The translations under genes were made by a program, and so were the position numbers. Below the pieces are notes generated by a model. That model was not told the origin of the DNA and searched no databases. It saw only the letters and a program-made list of their open reading frames with translations. Positions 1 to 5,094 of a stretch of 5,473 nucleotides of DNA are shown piece by piece. Position 1 is the stretch's first letter. The number at the start of each line of letters is the position of its first letter. Source of the DNA: Pseudomonadota bacterium (GTDB lineage Bacteria; Pseudomonadota; Gammaproteobacteria; Acidithiobacillales; Acidithiobacillaceae); contig JAKBXD010000131.1 of the NCBI GenBank assembly GCA_021840785.1, forward strand, positions 1-5,473, written 5' to 3'.

Positions 1-97
1 TCTGATGCAGTACGGTCTTGCGAATCTCCGCGATGCGCTGATGCAAGCGCGCGATTGTGGCCTTCTGTTGCTTCCAGTTGGCCGAGAACTTCACTGA
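1..97 (-). pseudogene. tnpB: tnpB (IS200/IS605-type RNA-guided nuclease) internal fragment
   Basis: The minus strand from about 97 down to 1 reads VKFSANWKQQKATIARLHQR and then IAEIRKTVLHQ. This is the helical segment that precedes the RuvC-like core in TnpB/OrfB proteins; family members typically read something like KVKFSxNWxKQKxxIxxLHxxIxxxRxDxLHK here. TnpB proteins are usually about 400 residues long, so the N-terminal half is missing: upstream of roughly position 100 the similarity stops, and an in-frame stop (TGA, 131-129) lies a few codons further. The 3' part continues past the left edge and cannot be judged. I read it as a remnant truncated at its 5' side, probably by the insertion that brought in the direct repeats starting at 125. 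The fragment is short, so the exact subfamily is open. Confidence 0.7.
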
Positions 98-124
98 CCA
101 ACGAGAGTCGACGCCAGACGTCCC

Positions 125-253
125 GTCTCATTAGTGGCAAGACCGCAGGTTCTTATAAATCAGCGAGTTAGAAGAAAACGTCTCACTGGCCGTGAAACTC
201 AATCTCACTAATCGCGAAACTTTTCCGCATCCGTCTCACTAAGAGCGCGACTT
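125..253 (+). repeat. Four imperfect ~20-bp direct repeats, transposon-end-like
   Basis: Four copies in the same orientation start at 125 (GTCTCATTAGTGGCAAGACC), 180 (GTCTCACTGGCCGTGAAACT), 202 (ATCTCACTAATCGCGAAACT) and 233 (GTCTCACTAAGAGCGCGACT). The shared core is TCTCAYTarnnnnsraamct, with start-to-start spacings of 55, 22 and 31 bp. Unevenly spaced, same-direction ~20-bp sites are how TnsB/TniA-type transposases mark the ends of Tn7- and Tn5053-like elements. The outermost copy lies next to the point where tnpB similarity breaks off, which fits an element extending to the right from about 110-125. I found no inverted copies elsewhere in the window, so the other end, if it exists, is outside. 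They could instead be regulator-binding sites. Confidence 0.55.
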
Positions 254-636
254 TCATGTATTTCCCAAATCAGCGCCCCAGCAACCGTCGCCCGCCTGGC
301 TTGCGGGACGGGTGGGGTCGATAGATAATGCCGCAAGCCACCGAGTACGGCGCTAAGACCCCAGCTTCCTCCGCTGGAGGGGGCTTGCGTGGCGCCATCC
401 ACGCTTTGAATTCTCTTACGCCCGGATCTCAACGGCGCGGGTCCGACGATTTATCAGCCAACGGTCTCAGGCGCCTTTCGTCGGGTCGAGCGTGCACGAC
501 TCGGCGGAGGCCAGACAGCGGGTCGCTGATGGAAGCGGGTGGCTGGATTCATGTCTTAGGTTGCGCCATAAGATGCCCGTTTTTTCTTGCCGTAGCCACC
601 TGGCCACGGTCGGACGATTGAGGTAACGGAGTCTCC
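254..636. other. Gene-free stretch upstream of the restriction gene
   Basis: I see no convincing gene here. Open frames on both strands are short, have no recognisable motif and look like chance frames in GC-rich DNA. Small inverted repeats occur (CCCGC at 291-295 with GCGGG at 303-307; CCTCC at 368-372 with GGAGG at 376-380), but neither is followed by a T-run. No good -35/-10 pair is evident before the gene at 637, although its promoter must lie in or beyond this stretch. The only clear signal is the ribosome binding site GGAG at 628-631, five bases before the ATG. Confidence 0.5.
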
Positions 637-2451
637 ATGATCAAGTCGGTCAACAGCTATCCTGTCTCGCAACTCTTCGACATAGAAGCGGGCGTCGTCT
701 ATGCGGTCCCGCGCTATCAGCGCGAATACACCTGGAGCAAGAGCCAGTGGGAATCGCTTTTTGATGACGTACAGGAGAACGATCCGGGGTATTTTCTTGG
801 CTCTATCATCTGCATCAATCAGACGACGGACACTCTGGCGGTGCAGCGTTTGGAGGTAGTGGACGGCCAGCAGCGGTTGACGACGCTGTCACTTCTGTTC
901 GCGGCGCTGTACCAGTCGTTGAAGCTGCGCGAAAAGCACCTGGATGATGACCAGCGCGTGGAACTGGTCAATCTCAAGCGCAAGCTGGTGCTGAAACGAG
1001 GAGAGGACCAACTGCGCGTCATCCCGCAGACCCAGAACAATAACCAGAATGACTACCGCGCCATCCTATCCGACGTGAGCGTGATTGCCCCTTCCGACGC
1101 GCCGGCCTATGCGGGCAACCGTAAGATCTTCCGCGCCTTTCGCTATTTCCAATTGCGCATCGAGGAGTTGGTGGATGGCGAGAACGATCGTTTGGCGCCG
1201 ATCATGGCCTTCCTTGAGAAGGTCAGCCAGGCCTGCTTGGTGAAGATCGAGGTAGCGAGCCACGCCGATGCCTACACGCTGTTTGAGTCTCTCAATAACC
1301 GAGGCGTGCCCCTGACGGCCATTGATCTGATCAAGAACAAGCTTCTGGCCCGGCTGGAGACGACCGAACCCAGCAAGGTAGACCACTACTTCGATGTGTG
1401 GAAAACGCTGCTCGGTTACCTGGGAGATGACTACGGCATTCAGGAGCGTTTTTTTCGGCACTATTACAATGCCTTCAAGGATTCCCTGAACGCGCCATTC
1501 CGTAGGGATGAGGACAAGAGGCGGGACCCACTGGGCCCGGTGGCCACGCGATCCAACCTGATCCATATTTATGAGAGGCTGATCAACCAGGACGCAAAGC
1601 ACCATCTGCATGTCATCCGCGCCGCCGGTCAATTATACGCTCTGATGCTTGCCCGCAATTCCGACGAGGCCTGGGCGCCCTTGGACAAGCCCCTGAAGGA
1701 TCTAGATCGTATTCAGGGCGCGCCATCATACCTGCTGATGTTGTATCTTTTGGTGCGGCGCGAGGCGCTGGTTCTCGACGTTATGCGGCTGAAAACGATC
1801 GCGCAGCTCTTGGTGTATTTCTTCGTTCGACGCAACCTCACCGATATGCCGCCAACGCGCGATCTGACGCGTCTGTTCATGGGGATGATCGCTGCAGTGG
1901 CGGATCTCTCGGGTGATGCCGTGGTCGCGGCCATCCGAGACGAATTGCGGGCGGTTTCGGCAAGTGATGAGGTGTTCCGCGGCAAGCTAGAAGGTCCGAT
2001 CTATGACGAGAACGCCGGGGTCACCCGATTTGTGCTTTGCGCCCTGGCCGAACAATCCATGACCAAGGAGACCTGGGTAGACCTATGGAAGCTCGAGGAT
2101 AAGCAGTTTGTGTGGACCATCGAACACATCTTTCCGCAAGGCGAGAATATTCCCAGAGTCTGGGTCGATATGATCGCCGACGGTGACGAAAAAAAGGCTA
2201 AAGAATTGCAGCAATCGCATGTCAACAAGCTCGGCAATTTGACCATCTCGGGATTCAATAGCTCCTTGGGAAACAAGGGCTTTGTGGAGAAACGCGACCG
2301 AACGGATCGCCAGGGGCGTCCGGCCGGCTACATGAACGGCCTCAAGCTGAATGCGGAACTAGCGGTGGCTGAGTCGTGGAGCGTGAAGCAGATCGACGCG
2401 CGGACGAGCCTGCTGGTGGATCAGGCGGTGCGTCTTTTTGAACTAGTGTAG
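637..2451 (+). CDS. GmrSD-like DUF262-DUF1524 restriction endonuclease, single chain
   Basis: This 604-residue protein has the two halves of GmrSD-type (type IV, modification-dependent) restriction enzymes on one chain. The N-terminal DUF262 domain shows VPRYQREYTW (24-33), the hallmark VVDGQQRLTTL (74-84) and FESLNNRGVPLTAIDLIKNK (216-235); in this family it binds and hydrolyses NTP and senses the modification. The C-terminal DUF1524 domain (about 480-560) carries the HNH nuclease signature: IEHIFPQ with His497, NKLGNLTISGFN (530-541) and a following basic FVEK (549-552). All expected motifs are intact, so the protein is probably active. The start is set by GGAG at 628-631, five bases upstream of the ATG. 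No signal peptide or membrane segment is visible. It stands alone on the plus strand and converges on the dnd genes. SspE, a phosphorothioate-sensing enzyme, has the same two-domain plan, but general GmrSD relatives that act on glucosylated or methylated DNA are equally possible. The domain call is firm; the modification it recognises is unknown. Confidence 0.9.
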   Translation: MIKSVNSYPVSQLFDIEAGVVYAVPRYQREYTWSKSQWESLFDDVQENDPGYFLGSIICINQTTDTLAVQRLEVVDGQQRLTTLSLLFAALYQSLKLREKHLDDDQRVELVNLKRKLVLKRGEDQLRVIPQTQNNNQNDYRAILSDVSVIAPSDAPAYAGNRKIFRAFRYFQLRIEELVDGENDRLAPIMAFLEKVSQACLVKIEVASHADAYTLFESLNNRGVPLTAIDLIKNKLLARLETTEPSKVDHYFDVWKTLLGYLGDDYGIQERFFRHYYNAFKDSLNAPFRRDEDKRRDPLGPVATRSNLIHIYERLINQDAKHHLHVIRAAGQLYALMLARNSDEAWAPLDKPLKDLDRIQGAPSYLLMLYLLVRREALVLDVMRLKTIAQLLVYFFVRRNLTDMPPTRDLTRLFMGMIAAVADLSGDAVVAAIRDELRAVSASDEVFRGKLEGPIYDENAGVTRFVLCALAEQSMTKETWVDLWKLEDKQFVWTIEHIFPQGENIPRVWVDMIADGDEKKAKELQQSHVNKLGNLTISGFNSSLGNKGFVEKRDRTDRQGRPAGYMNGLKLNAELAVAESWSVKQIDARTSLLVDQAVRLFELV

Positions 2452-2515
2452 CGTGCGACCAGTGCCGGTAAAGACATTTACTCTCTGGCGCGCCATTTTT
2501 GTGGACGCTATATTA

Positions 2516-2546
2516 CGTACCAAATGTTGCGCACAACATTGGTGCG
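2516..2546 (+). repeat. Long hairpin downstream of the restriction gene
   Basis: The left arm CGTACCaAATGTTG (2516-2529) pairs with the right arm CAACATTGGTGCG (2534-2546) around a CGCA loop. That gives 13 pairs including one G-T pair, with one bulged A at 2522. It begins about 65 bp after the stop codon of the gene at 637. There is no T-run after it, so it is not a classical intrinsic terminator. It could stabilise a 3' transcript end, act in attenuation or be a protein-binding palindrome. It shares 2542-2546 with the next hairpin, so the two cannot form together. Confidence 0.5.
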
Positions 2547-2572
2547 GGCAATCCGCACGTCCGGTTTGTGAG
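2536..2572 (+). other. Possible decayed group II intron domain V remnant
   Basis: The stretch TGCGG-GCAAT-CCGCA, then a CGT bulge, then CCGGTTTG resembles the 3' half of bacterial group II intron domain V, which commonly ends with something like CGCACGTCCGGTTTG. The 5' strand expected to read GAGCCGG is ACATTGG here. This could still pair partly through G-T wobbles but has lost the catalytic AGC triad. If it is an intron relic it is dead, and no intron reverse transcriptase is nearby. The similarity is short and from memory, so the call is tentative. Confidence 0.2.
2542..2558 (+). repeat. Perfect 6-bp stem hairpin overlapping the preceding one
   Basis: GTGCGG (2542-2547) and CCGCAC (2553-2558) are perfect complements around the loop GCAAT. 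The left arm is also part of the right arm of the longer hairpin at 2516-2546, so the two structures compete. The following bases, CCGCACGTCCGGTTTGTGAG (2553-2572), recall the 3' strand of a group II intron domain V. Confidence 0.4.
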
Positions 2573-2582
2573 CAGTACCATC

Positions 2583-2612
2583 TTTACAAAAGAAATCTAG
2601 GTTGTGTATACT
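2583..2612 (+). promoter_or_regulatory. Sigma-70-type promoter for the small gene at 2652
   Basis: TTTACA (2583-2588) matches the -35 consensus at five of six bases and TATACT (2607-2612) matches the -10 at five of six, with an 18-bp spacer. Transcription would start near 2618-2620, about 32 bases upstream of the GTG at 2652. This is the best promoter seen on either strand of the window, and its downstream edge overlaps the inverted repeats described next. Confidence 0.6.
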
Positions 2613-2653
2613 ACGACGATAGTACGCGCTACATAAATAAAGGGGACTATCGT
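2609..2653 (+). promoter_or_regulatory. Operator-like inverted repeats around the -10 box and start codon
   Basis: TACTA (2609-2613) and TAGTA (2620-2624) form an inverted repeat that straddles the -10 box and the likely transcription start. ACGATAGT (2616-2623) is a perfect 8-bp complement of ACTATCGT (2646-2653), which covers the first two bases of the GTG start. Three related half-sites (ACTACGAC and two forms of ACTATCGT) therefore surround the promoter, leader and ribosome binding site AAAGGGG. This could be a repressor operator, or a leader RNA hairpin that places the ribosome site in a 22-base loop and the start codon in the stem. Confidence 0.4.
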
Positions 2654-2915
2654 GCAAAAACGCCATGAGAACGCGCTCTATGATATGTTGGAAAAGGTTG
2701 CGTATGAGGGGTATGCGTCGATTGAAAAATGGCGAATAACCCGGTGGTATGGGCAAGAGCGCTTTTCTGTCGGAATCCGGCGTGATGTTCGGGACAGATG
2801 GGCGGATCTAGCAGCCGAGTTGGCATGGATCGCGCAAAAAAAGCTTGTTTTTGCTGAGGTCAAGGGGCAGATCGTGTTGATGCATGATCAGGCATTCTTT
2901 AACGAGGACGAATAA
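2652..2915 (+). CDS. Small unrecognised protein, 87 residues, GTG start
   Basis: I do not recognise this protein. It is 87 residues, soluble-looking and mixed in charge, with no membrane segment or signal peptide. Its centre is basic and tryptophan-rich (EKWRITRWYGQERFSVGIRR, about residues 25-44), followed by a probable helix (VRDRWADLAAELAWIAQKK), a short strand-like stretch (LVFAEVKGQIVLMHD) and an acidic end. A helix followed by a beta hairpin would suit a small winged-helix DNA-binding protein, but that is only a guess. The start is GTG, chosen because AAAGGGG (2639-2645) lies six bases upstream and a near-consensus promoter sits at 2583-2612; the next in-frame ATG is eleven codons later with no comparable site. 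Having its own promoter and operator-like repeats suggests an autoregulated gene. Its last 28 bp overlap the decayed tail of the IS66 tnpA frame on the other strand. Confidence 0.65.
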   Translation: MQKRHENALYDMLEKVAYEGYASIEKWRITRWYGQERFSVGIRRDVRDRWADLAAELAWIAQKKLVFAEVKGQIVLMHDQAFFNEDE

Positions 2916-3136
2916 ACTTCAGGGATTGCGCCACATCCTGCAATGTAGCGGTTTTGACTGCGGTCCACCCCAGGTCCGCGCCTCTTGCGGTGCGCGCCGC
3001 AAAGGCGCCGCTTCCAATAATGGAAACTGGACAATGCCATGCCCTGCGCACGGCAAAATTCACGGGTCGGTAGTTGGCTTGCGGCCTGCTCGGTGATGAG
3101 CCGTTGCCATTCTGCGGGGTTTCGCCTAGCTGCCAT
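2888..3136 (-). pseudogene. tnpA: IS66 tnpA (accessory transposition protein), truncated
   Basis: The frame starting at the ATG at 3136-3134 reads MAARRNPAEWQRLITEQAAS and continues QLPTREFCRAQGMALSSFHY and WKRRL. That is the N-terminal helix-turn-helix region of IS66 OrfA/TnpA proteins, an accessory factor needed with TnpB for IS66 transposition. Aggagag at 3150-3144 provides a good ribosome binding site. After residue 45 (position 3002) the family resemblance stops. The remaining 37 residues, to the stop at 2888, are low-quality sequence reading into the 3' end of the small gene on the other strand. Family members usually run about 100-140 residues and end in a conserved basic strand-rich tail that is missing here. 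The frame is open but should be non-functional. Confidence 0.8.
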
Positions 3137-3221
3137 GGTGGGTCTCTCCTCAAGCATGGGGGACCACACCGTATACGGAATCAGATGCCGTTGGGGAGGG
3201 TGCGGTTTACGTGGCGCTTAC
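3002..3221 (-). mobile_element. IS66-family element, left-end remnant
   Basis: On the minus strand the element begins at 3221 with GTAAGCGCCACGTAAACC, a typical IS66-family terminal repeat starting with GTAA. A leader of about 85 bp follows, then the first gene (tnpA) starting at 3136. Recognisable IS66 sequence ends near 3002. tnpB, tnpC and the other terminal repeat are absent, so only about 220 bp of an element that is usually 2-2.5 kb remains. Its end lies about 34 bp beyond the istB stop codon, indicating insertion into, or recombination with, an older IS21 copy. Confidence 0.75.
3204..3221 (-). repeat. IS66 left terminal inverted repeat
   Basis: The minus strand reads GTAAGCGCCACGTAAACC from 3221 to 3204. 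IS66-family ends begin with GTAA and are often followed by GCGCC-like bases; the position about 85 bp upstream of tnpA fits. No matching right repeat is present in the window. Confidence 0.65.
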
Positions 3222-3254
3222 TTTGCGCTCGCATACATCGCGAAGATCCGGGCA

Positions 3255-3464
3255 TCAGGACCGTTTGACCTTGTCGCGCACGCACGCCCGTTCCTTGCCG
3301 CGCCCTTGTGCCTCCTTAGCGCAGCGAGGGGCCCTTGCCATGGGCAAGCCCTCGGCGTCATAAATGATATGGTCTATCAAGGGAACGGCACGGGCCCCGT
3401 TTAAAAAGACCCGCGACCACTTGGAAAACGGTCTATTCGTAGTCAGGAACGGGCGGGTTGTCTC
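3255..3464 (-). pseudogene. istB: istB (IS21 transposition helper ATPase), 3' fragment
   Basis: The minus-strand frame from 3464 to the TGA at 3257-3255 begins ETTRPFLTTNRPFSKWSRVF and continues LNGARAVPLIDHIIYDAEGL. This matches the C-terminal part of IstB, the AAA+ helper of the IS21 family. Family members read like RPLLITTNLPFSEWxxVF followed by LIDRLVHHAE, then GESYR and a basic tail; here the tail is EAQGRGKERACVRDKVKRS, and the GESYR motif is degraded (EGLPMAR). The Walker motifs and all N-terminal sequence are gone: an in-frame TAA at 3467-3465 stands just upstream, and full IstB is about 250 residues. No start codon or ribosome site precedes it, so it is a relic. It lies directly downstream of the dnd genes on the same strand and marks the edge of that block. 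Confidence 0.75.
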
Positions 3465-3519
3465 TTAGCGGCGGCCTGGCGCCTCCAAACAACAATTCTG
3501 GAAATTCCTTCAACCGCGC
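3433..3519 (-). other. In-frame tail after the dndE-ftsK stop codon
   Basis: Directly after the TGA at 3522-3520 the same frame stays open for 28 more codons (ARLKEFPELLFGGARPPLRD, then NPPVPDYE) before a TAG at 3435-3433. The peptide is proline-rich and ends in acidic residues, as protein C-termini often do. It may be an ancestral tail cut off by a stop mutation, a tiny separate frame starting with TTG at 3513, or chance. No ribosome site supports independent translation. Confidence 0.25.
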
Positions 3520-5094
3520 TCACCCATCCTTATCTGGCCTCCATAGGCCTTCTATCTTGAGGCCCTTCCTTTTTAGAGCCGCGTCAACGTCCTCCCTGGT
3601 AATTCCAACGCCGTGGACGCGATCCATCTGACCTCCTGCCTTTACTTTAACAAGCATATCTCCTTTCCCCAACAACGTTTCAGCGCCGGTTTCATCTAAA
3701 ATAATCGTCGACTCCGTGCCCCGCTGAACCCTTAGCGCAATACGGGCAGGAATGTTGCTCCGAATAAGTCCGGAGAAAGTCTTCGCATCGGGTCGCTGGG
3801 TAGCCAATACTAGGTGAATTCCGGCCGCTCGAGCTTTTTGTGCCAACCGAATGATTTGGTCCTCTATGCCTCGATCCTTAAGCACAAGATCTGCAAGTTC
3901 TTCAATGAACACGACAATGTAAGGCATTTCGGCACCCCGCCGCCGTGCCTCCACGATATTTTGAGCGCCAATGATGGCAAACCGCTTATACCGAGCCTCC
4001 ATCTCGGTCACAAGCTCCTGAATACGCTGCCGCGCACTCAAAACGTCCACCGCAACTCCATCTCCATACAAATAATCACATCCATCATACACAGAAAATT
4101 CGACTTGTTTTGGGTCAATAAGGGCTAGCTTTAGTGTTGTTGGCGGAAGGCGAAGGATCAGTGACAAAATAAGGCTTTGCAGGCAAACGCTCTTTCCGCT
4201 TCCCGTAGTGCCGGCAACCAGAAGATGGGGCGCCGATGTAAGGTCGAAGGAGTACGCTCCGCCAAGAACATCTACGCCAAGAAACACTATAAGCTCATCA
4301 GTCTTCGCCGGCACCGACCCTACCCACTCACGTAGGCGCCCGAATGAAACGCGTTGCCATGTGTCCTCAGAGCGCGGAACATCCAGGCTAATGGTTCGCG
4401 CCTCATCGCCAGGCCCCAAAGCCAAACTCGCGCTTTGCTGATTAAGCGCAAGACTTACCCGATCGAGACCCCTTTCTAGTCTTGATTTATGGTTGACATC
4501 GGAAAGATATATCTTGTATCGGGTAATTCGCGGGCCTTGTTCCACGCCCCGTATTTCGGCTGTCACGCCAATCTCAGTCAACGCATTAAGTAGTTGGCTG
4601 GTATTGTCGGGTACTATCTTGATAAAATCGCGATCTTCCACTGCCCCAGGTGCGGCAGCGATATCCTCTGATAATTCTGCGCGACGCACCATGAGCGTTT
4701 CAAGAAATTTATCATATTTCGCATCCGCACCTTCCCAATCCTGCAACAAAAGTACTGCACCGCGGTGCCAGTGTTTTTTTAGTGCTATCCGAAACGCGTC
4801 TAATGAGGTTATTGGTTCAAGTGCGTATCGGCGAGCGTGAGCGATGACCAATCCTATCCAAACAGCTGCATCATCCTGAGTAAAAAGCGATGACGCGGGA
4901 ATCTCACGCCCCTTGGCATCCAAGCTGCGTTCTTCAAACGACCCCAAGGCCAAAGAGCGTCCTATTGCTAAGCGTGCCACGTTGGCTTTAGTAGAGAGCC
5001 CCAAGTGATTCATAAGCTTAGCCGTTACGTTGTCGGCCTCGGCGCTCGTCTTAAAGCGAGAACCCAACACTTGCTGGACTGTCAGCTCGCCCAT
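3520..5094 (-). CDS. dndE: DndE-FtsK fusion: sulfur-modification protein fused to DNA translocase
   Basis: This 524-residue protein joins two families in one unbroken frame. Residues about 10-135 resemble DndE, the small DNA-binding component of the DNA phosphorothioation complex: FKTSAEADNVTAKLMNHLGL, then ARLAIGRSLALGS, GREIPASSLF and the HWHRGAVLLLQDW segment (108-120). Residues about 165-515 are a cytosolic FtsK/SpoIIIE motor with an alpha-domain (GPRITRYKIYL, 187-197), Walker A GTTGSGKS (295-302), ALIDPKQVEF (324-333), the Walker B strand YIVVFIEELADL (392-403) and ATQRPDAKTFSGLIRSNIPA (431-450), then ILDETGAETLLGKGDML. There are no membrane segments, and the C-terminal gamma winged-helix domain of FtsK is absent. 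Walker B has Glu398-Glu399 where FtsK has Asp-Glu. The ATG at 5094-5092 is preceded by AGGGG (5105-5101) and overlaps the dndD end by 13 bp, implying translational coupling. The motor assignment is near certain; the DndE call rests on remembered family features plus the neighbour. Confidence 0.85.
   Translation of the reverse strand: MGELTVQQVLGSRFKTSAEADNVTAKLMNHLGLSTKANVARLAIGRSLALGSFEERSLDAKGREIPASSLFTQDDAAVWIGLVIAHARRYALEPITSLDAFRIALKKHWHRGAVLLLQDWEGADAKYDKFLETLMVRRAELSEDIAAAPGAVEDRDFIKIVPDNTSQLLNALTEIGVTAEIRGVEQGPRITRYKIYLSDVNHKSRLERGLDRVSLALNQQSASLALGPGDEARTISLDVPRSEDTWQRVSFGRLREWVGSVPAKTDELIVFLGVDVLGGAYSFDLTSAPHLLVAGTTGSGKSVCLQSLILSLILRLPPTTLKLALIDPKQVEFSVYDGCDYLYGDGVAVDVLSARQRIQELVTEMEARYKRFAIIGAQNIVEARRRGAEMPYIVVFIEELADLVLKDRGIEDQIIRLAQKARAAGIHLVLATQRPDAKTFSGLIRSNIPARIALRVQRGTESTIILDETGAETLLGKGDMLVKVKAGGQMDRVHGVGITREDVDAALKRKGLKIEGLWRPDKDG

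Noticed and set aside
208..432. Minus-strand open frame of 74 codons
   Set aside because: It runs through the direct-repeat cluster, has no recognisable motif and no clear start signal.
439..618. Similar strings GTCCGACGATT (near 441) and GTCGGACGATT (near 609)
   Set aside because: They are 11 bases with one mismatch, 168 bp apart, with no flanking structure; probably chance.
328..621. Plus-strand open frame of 97 codons
   Set aside because: No family resemblance and no ribosome binding site before its ATG; the composition (many R, G, S) is typical of a chance frame in GC-rich DNA.
1066..1632. Minus-strand open frame of 188 codons inside the restriction gene
   Set aside because: It is antisense to a protein with intact family motifs and shows no domain of its own; a shadow frame.
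2486..2500. Possible terminator TGGCGCGCCA followed by five T
   Set aside because: The palindrome can form only about three stem pairs with a four-base loop, too weak for an intrinsic terminator despite the T-run.
2453..2668. Plus-strand open frame of 71 codons just after the restriction gene
   Set aside because: It crosses the hairpins, the promoter and the start of the small gene, lacks a ribosome site and has no similarity I recognise.
3325..3354. Hairpin CGAGGG-gcc-CTTGCC-atg-GGCAAG-CCCTCG
   Set aside because: It has twelve pairs with a bulge, but no T-run follows on either strand and it lies in the decayed istB tail, so it is more likely incidental than a terminator.
3039..3404. Plus-strand open frame of 121 codons
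   Set aside because: It is antisense to the IS66 tnpA start and the istB relic, with no motif of its own.
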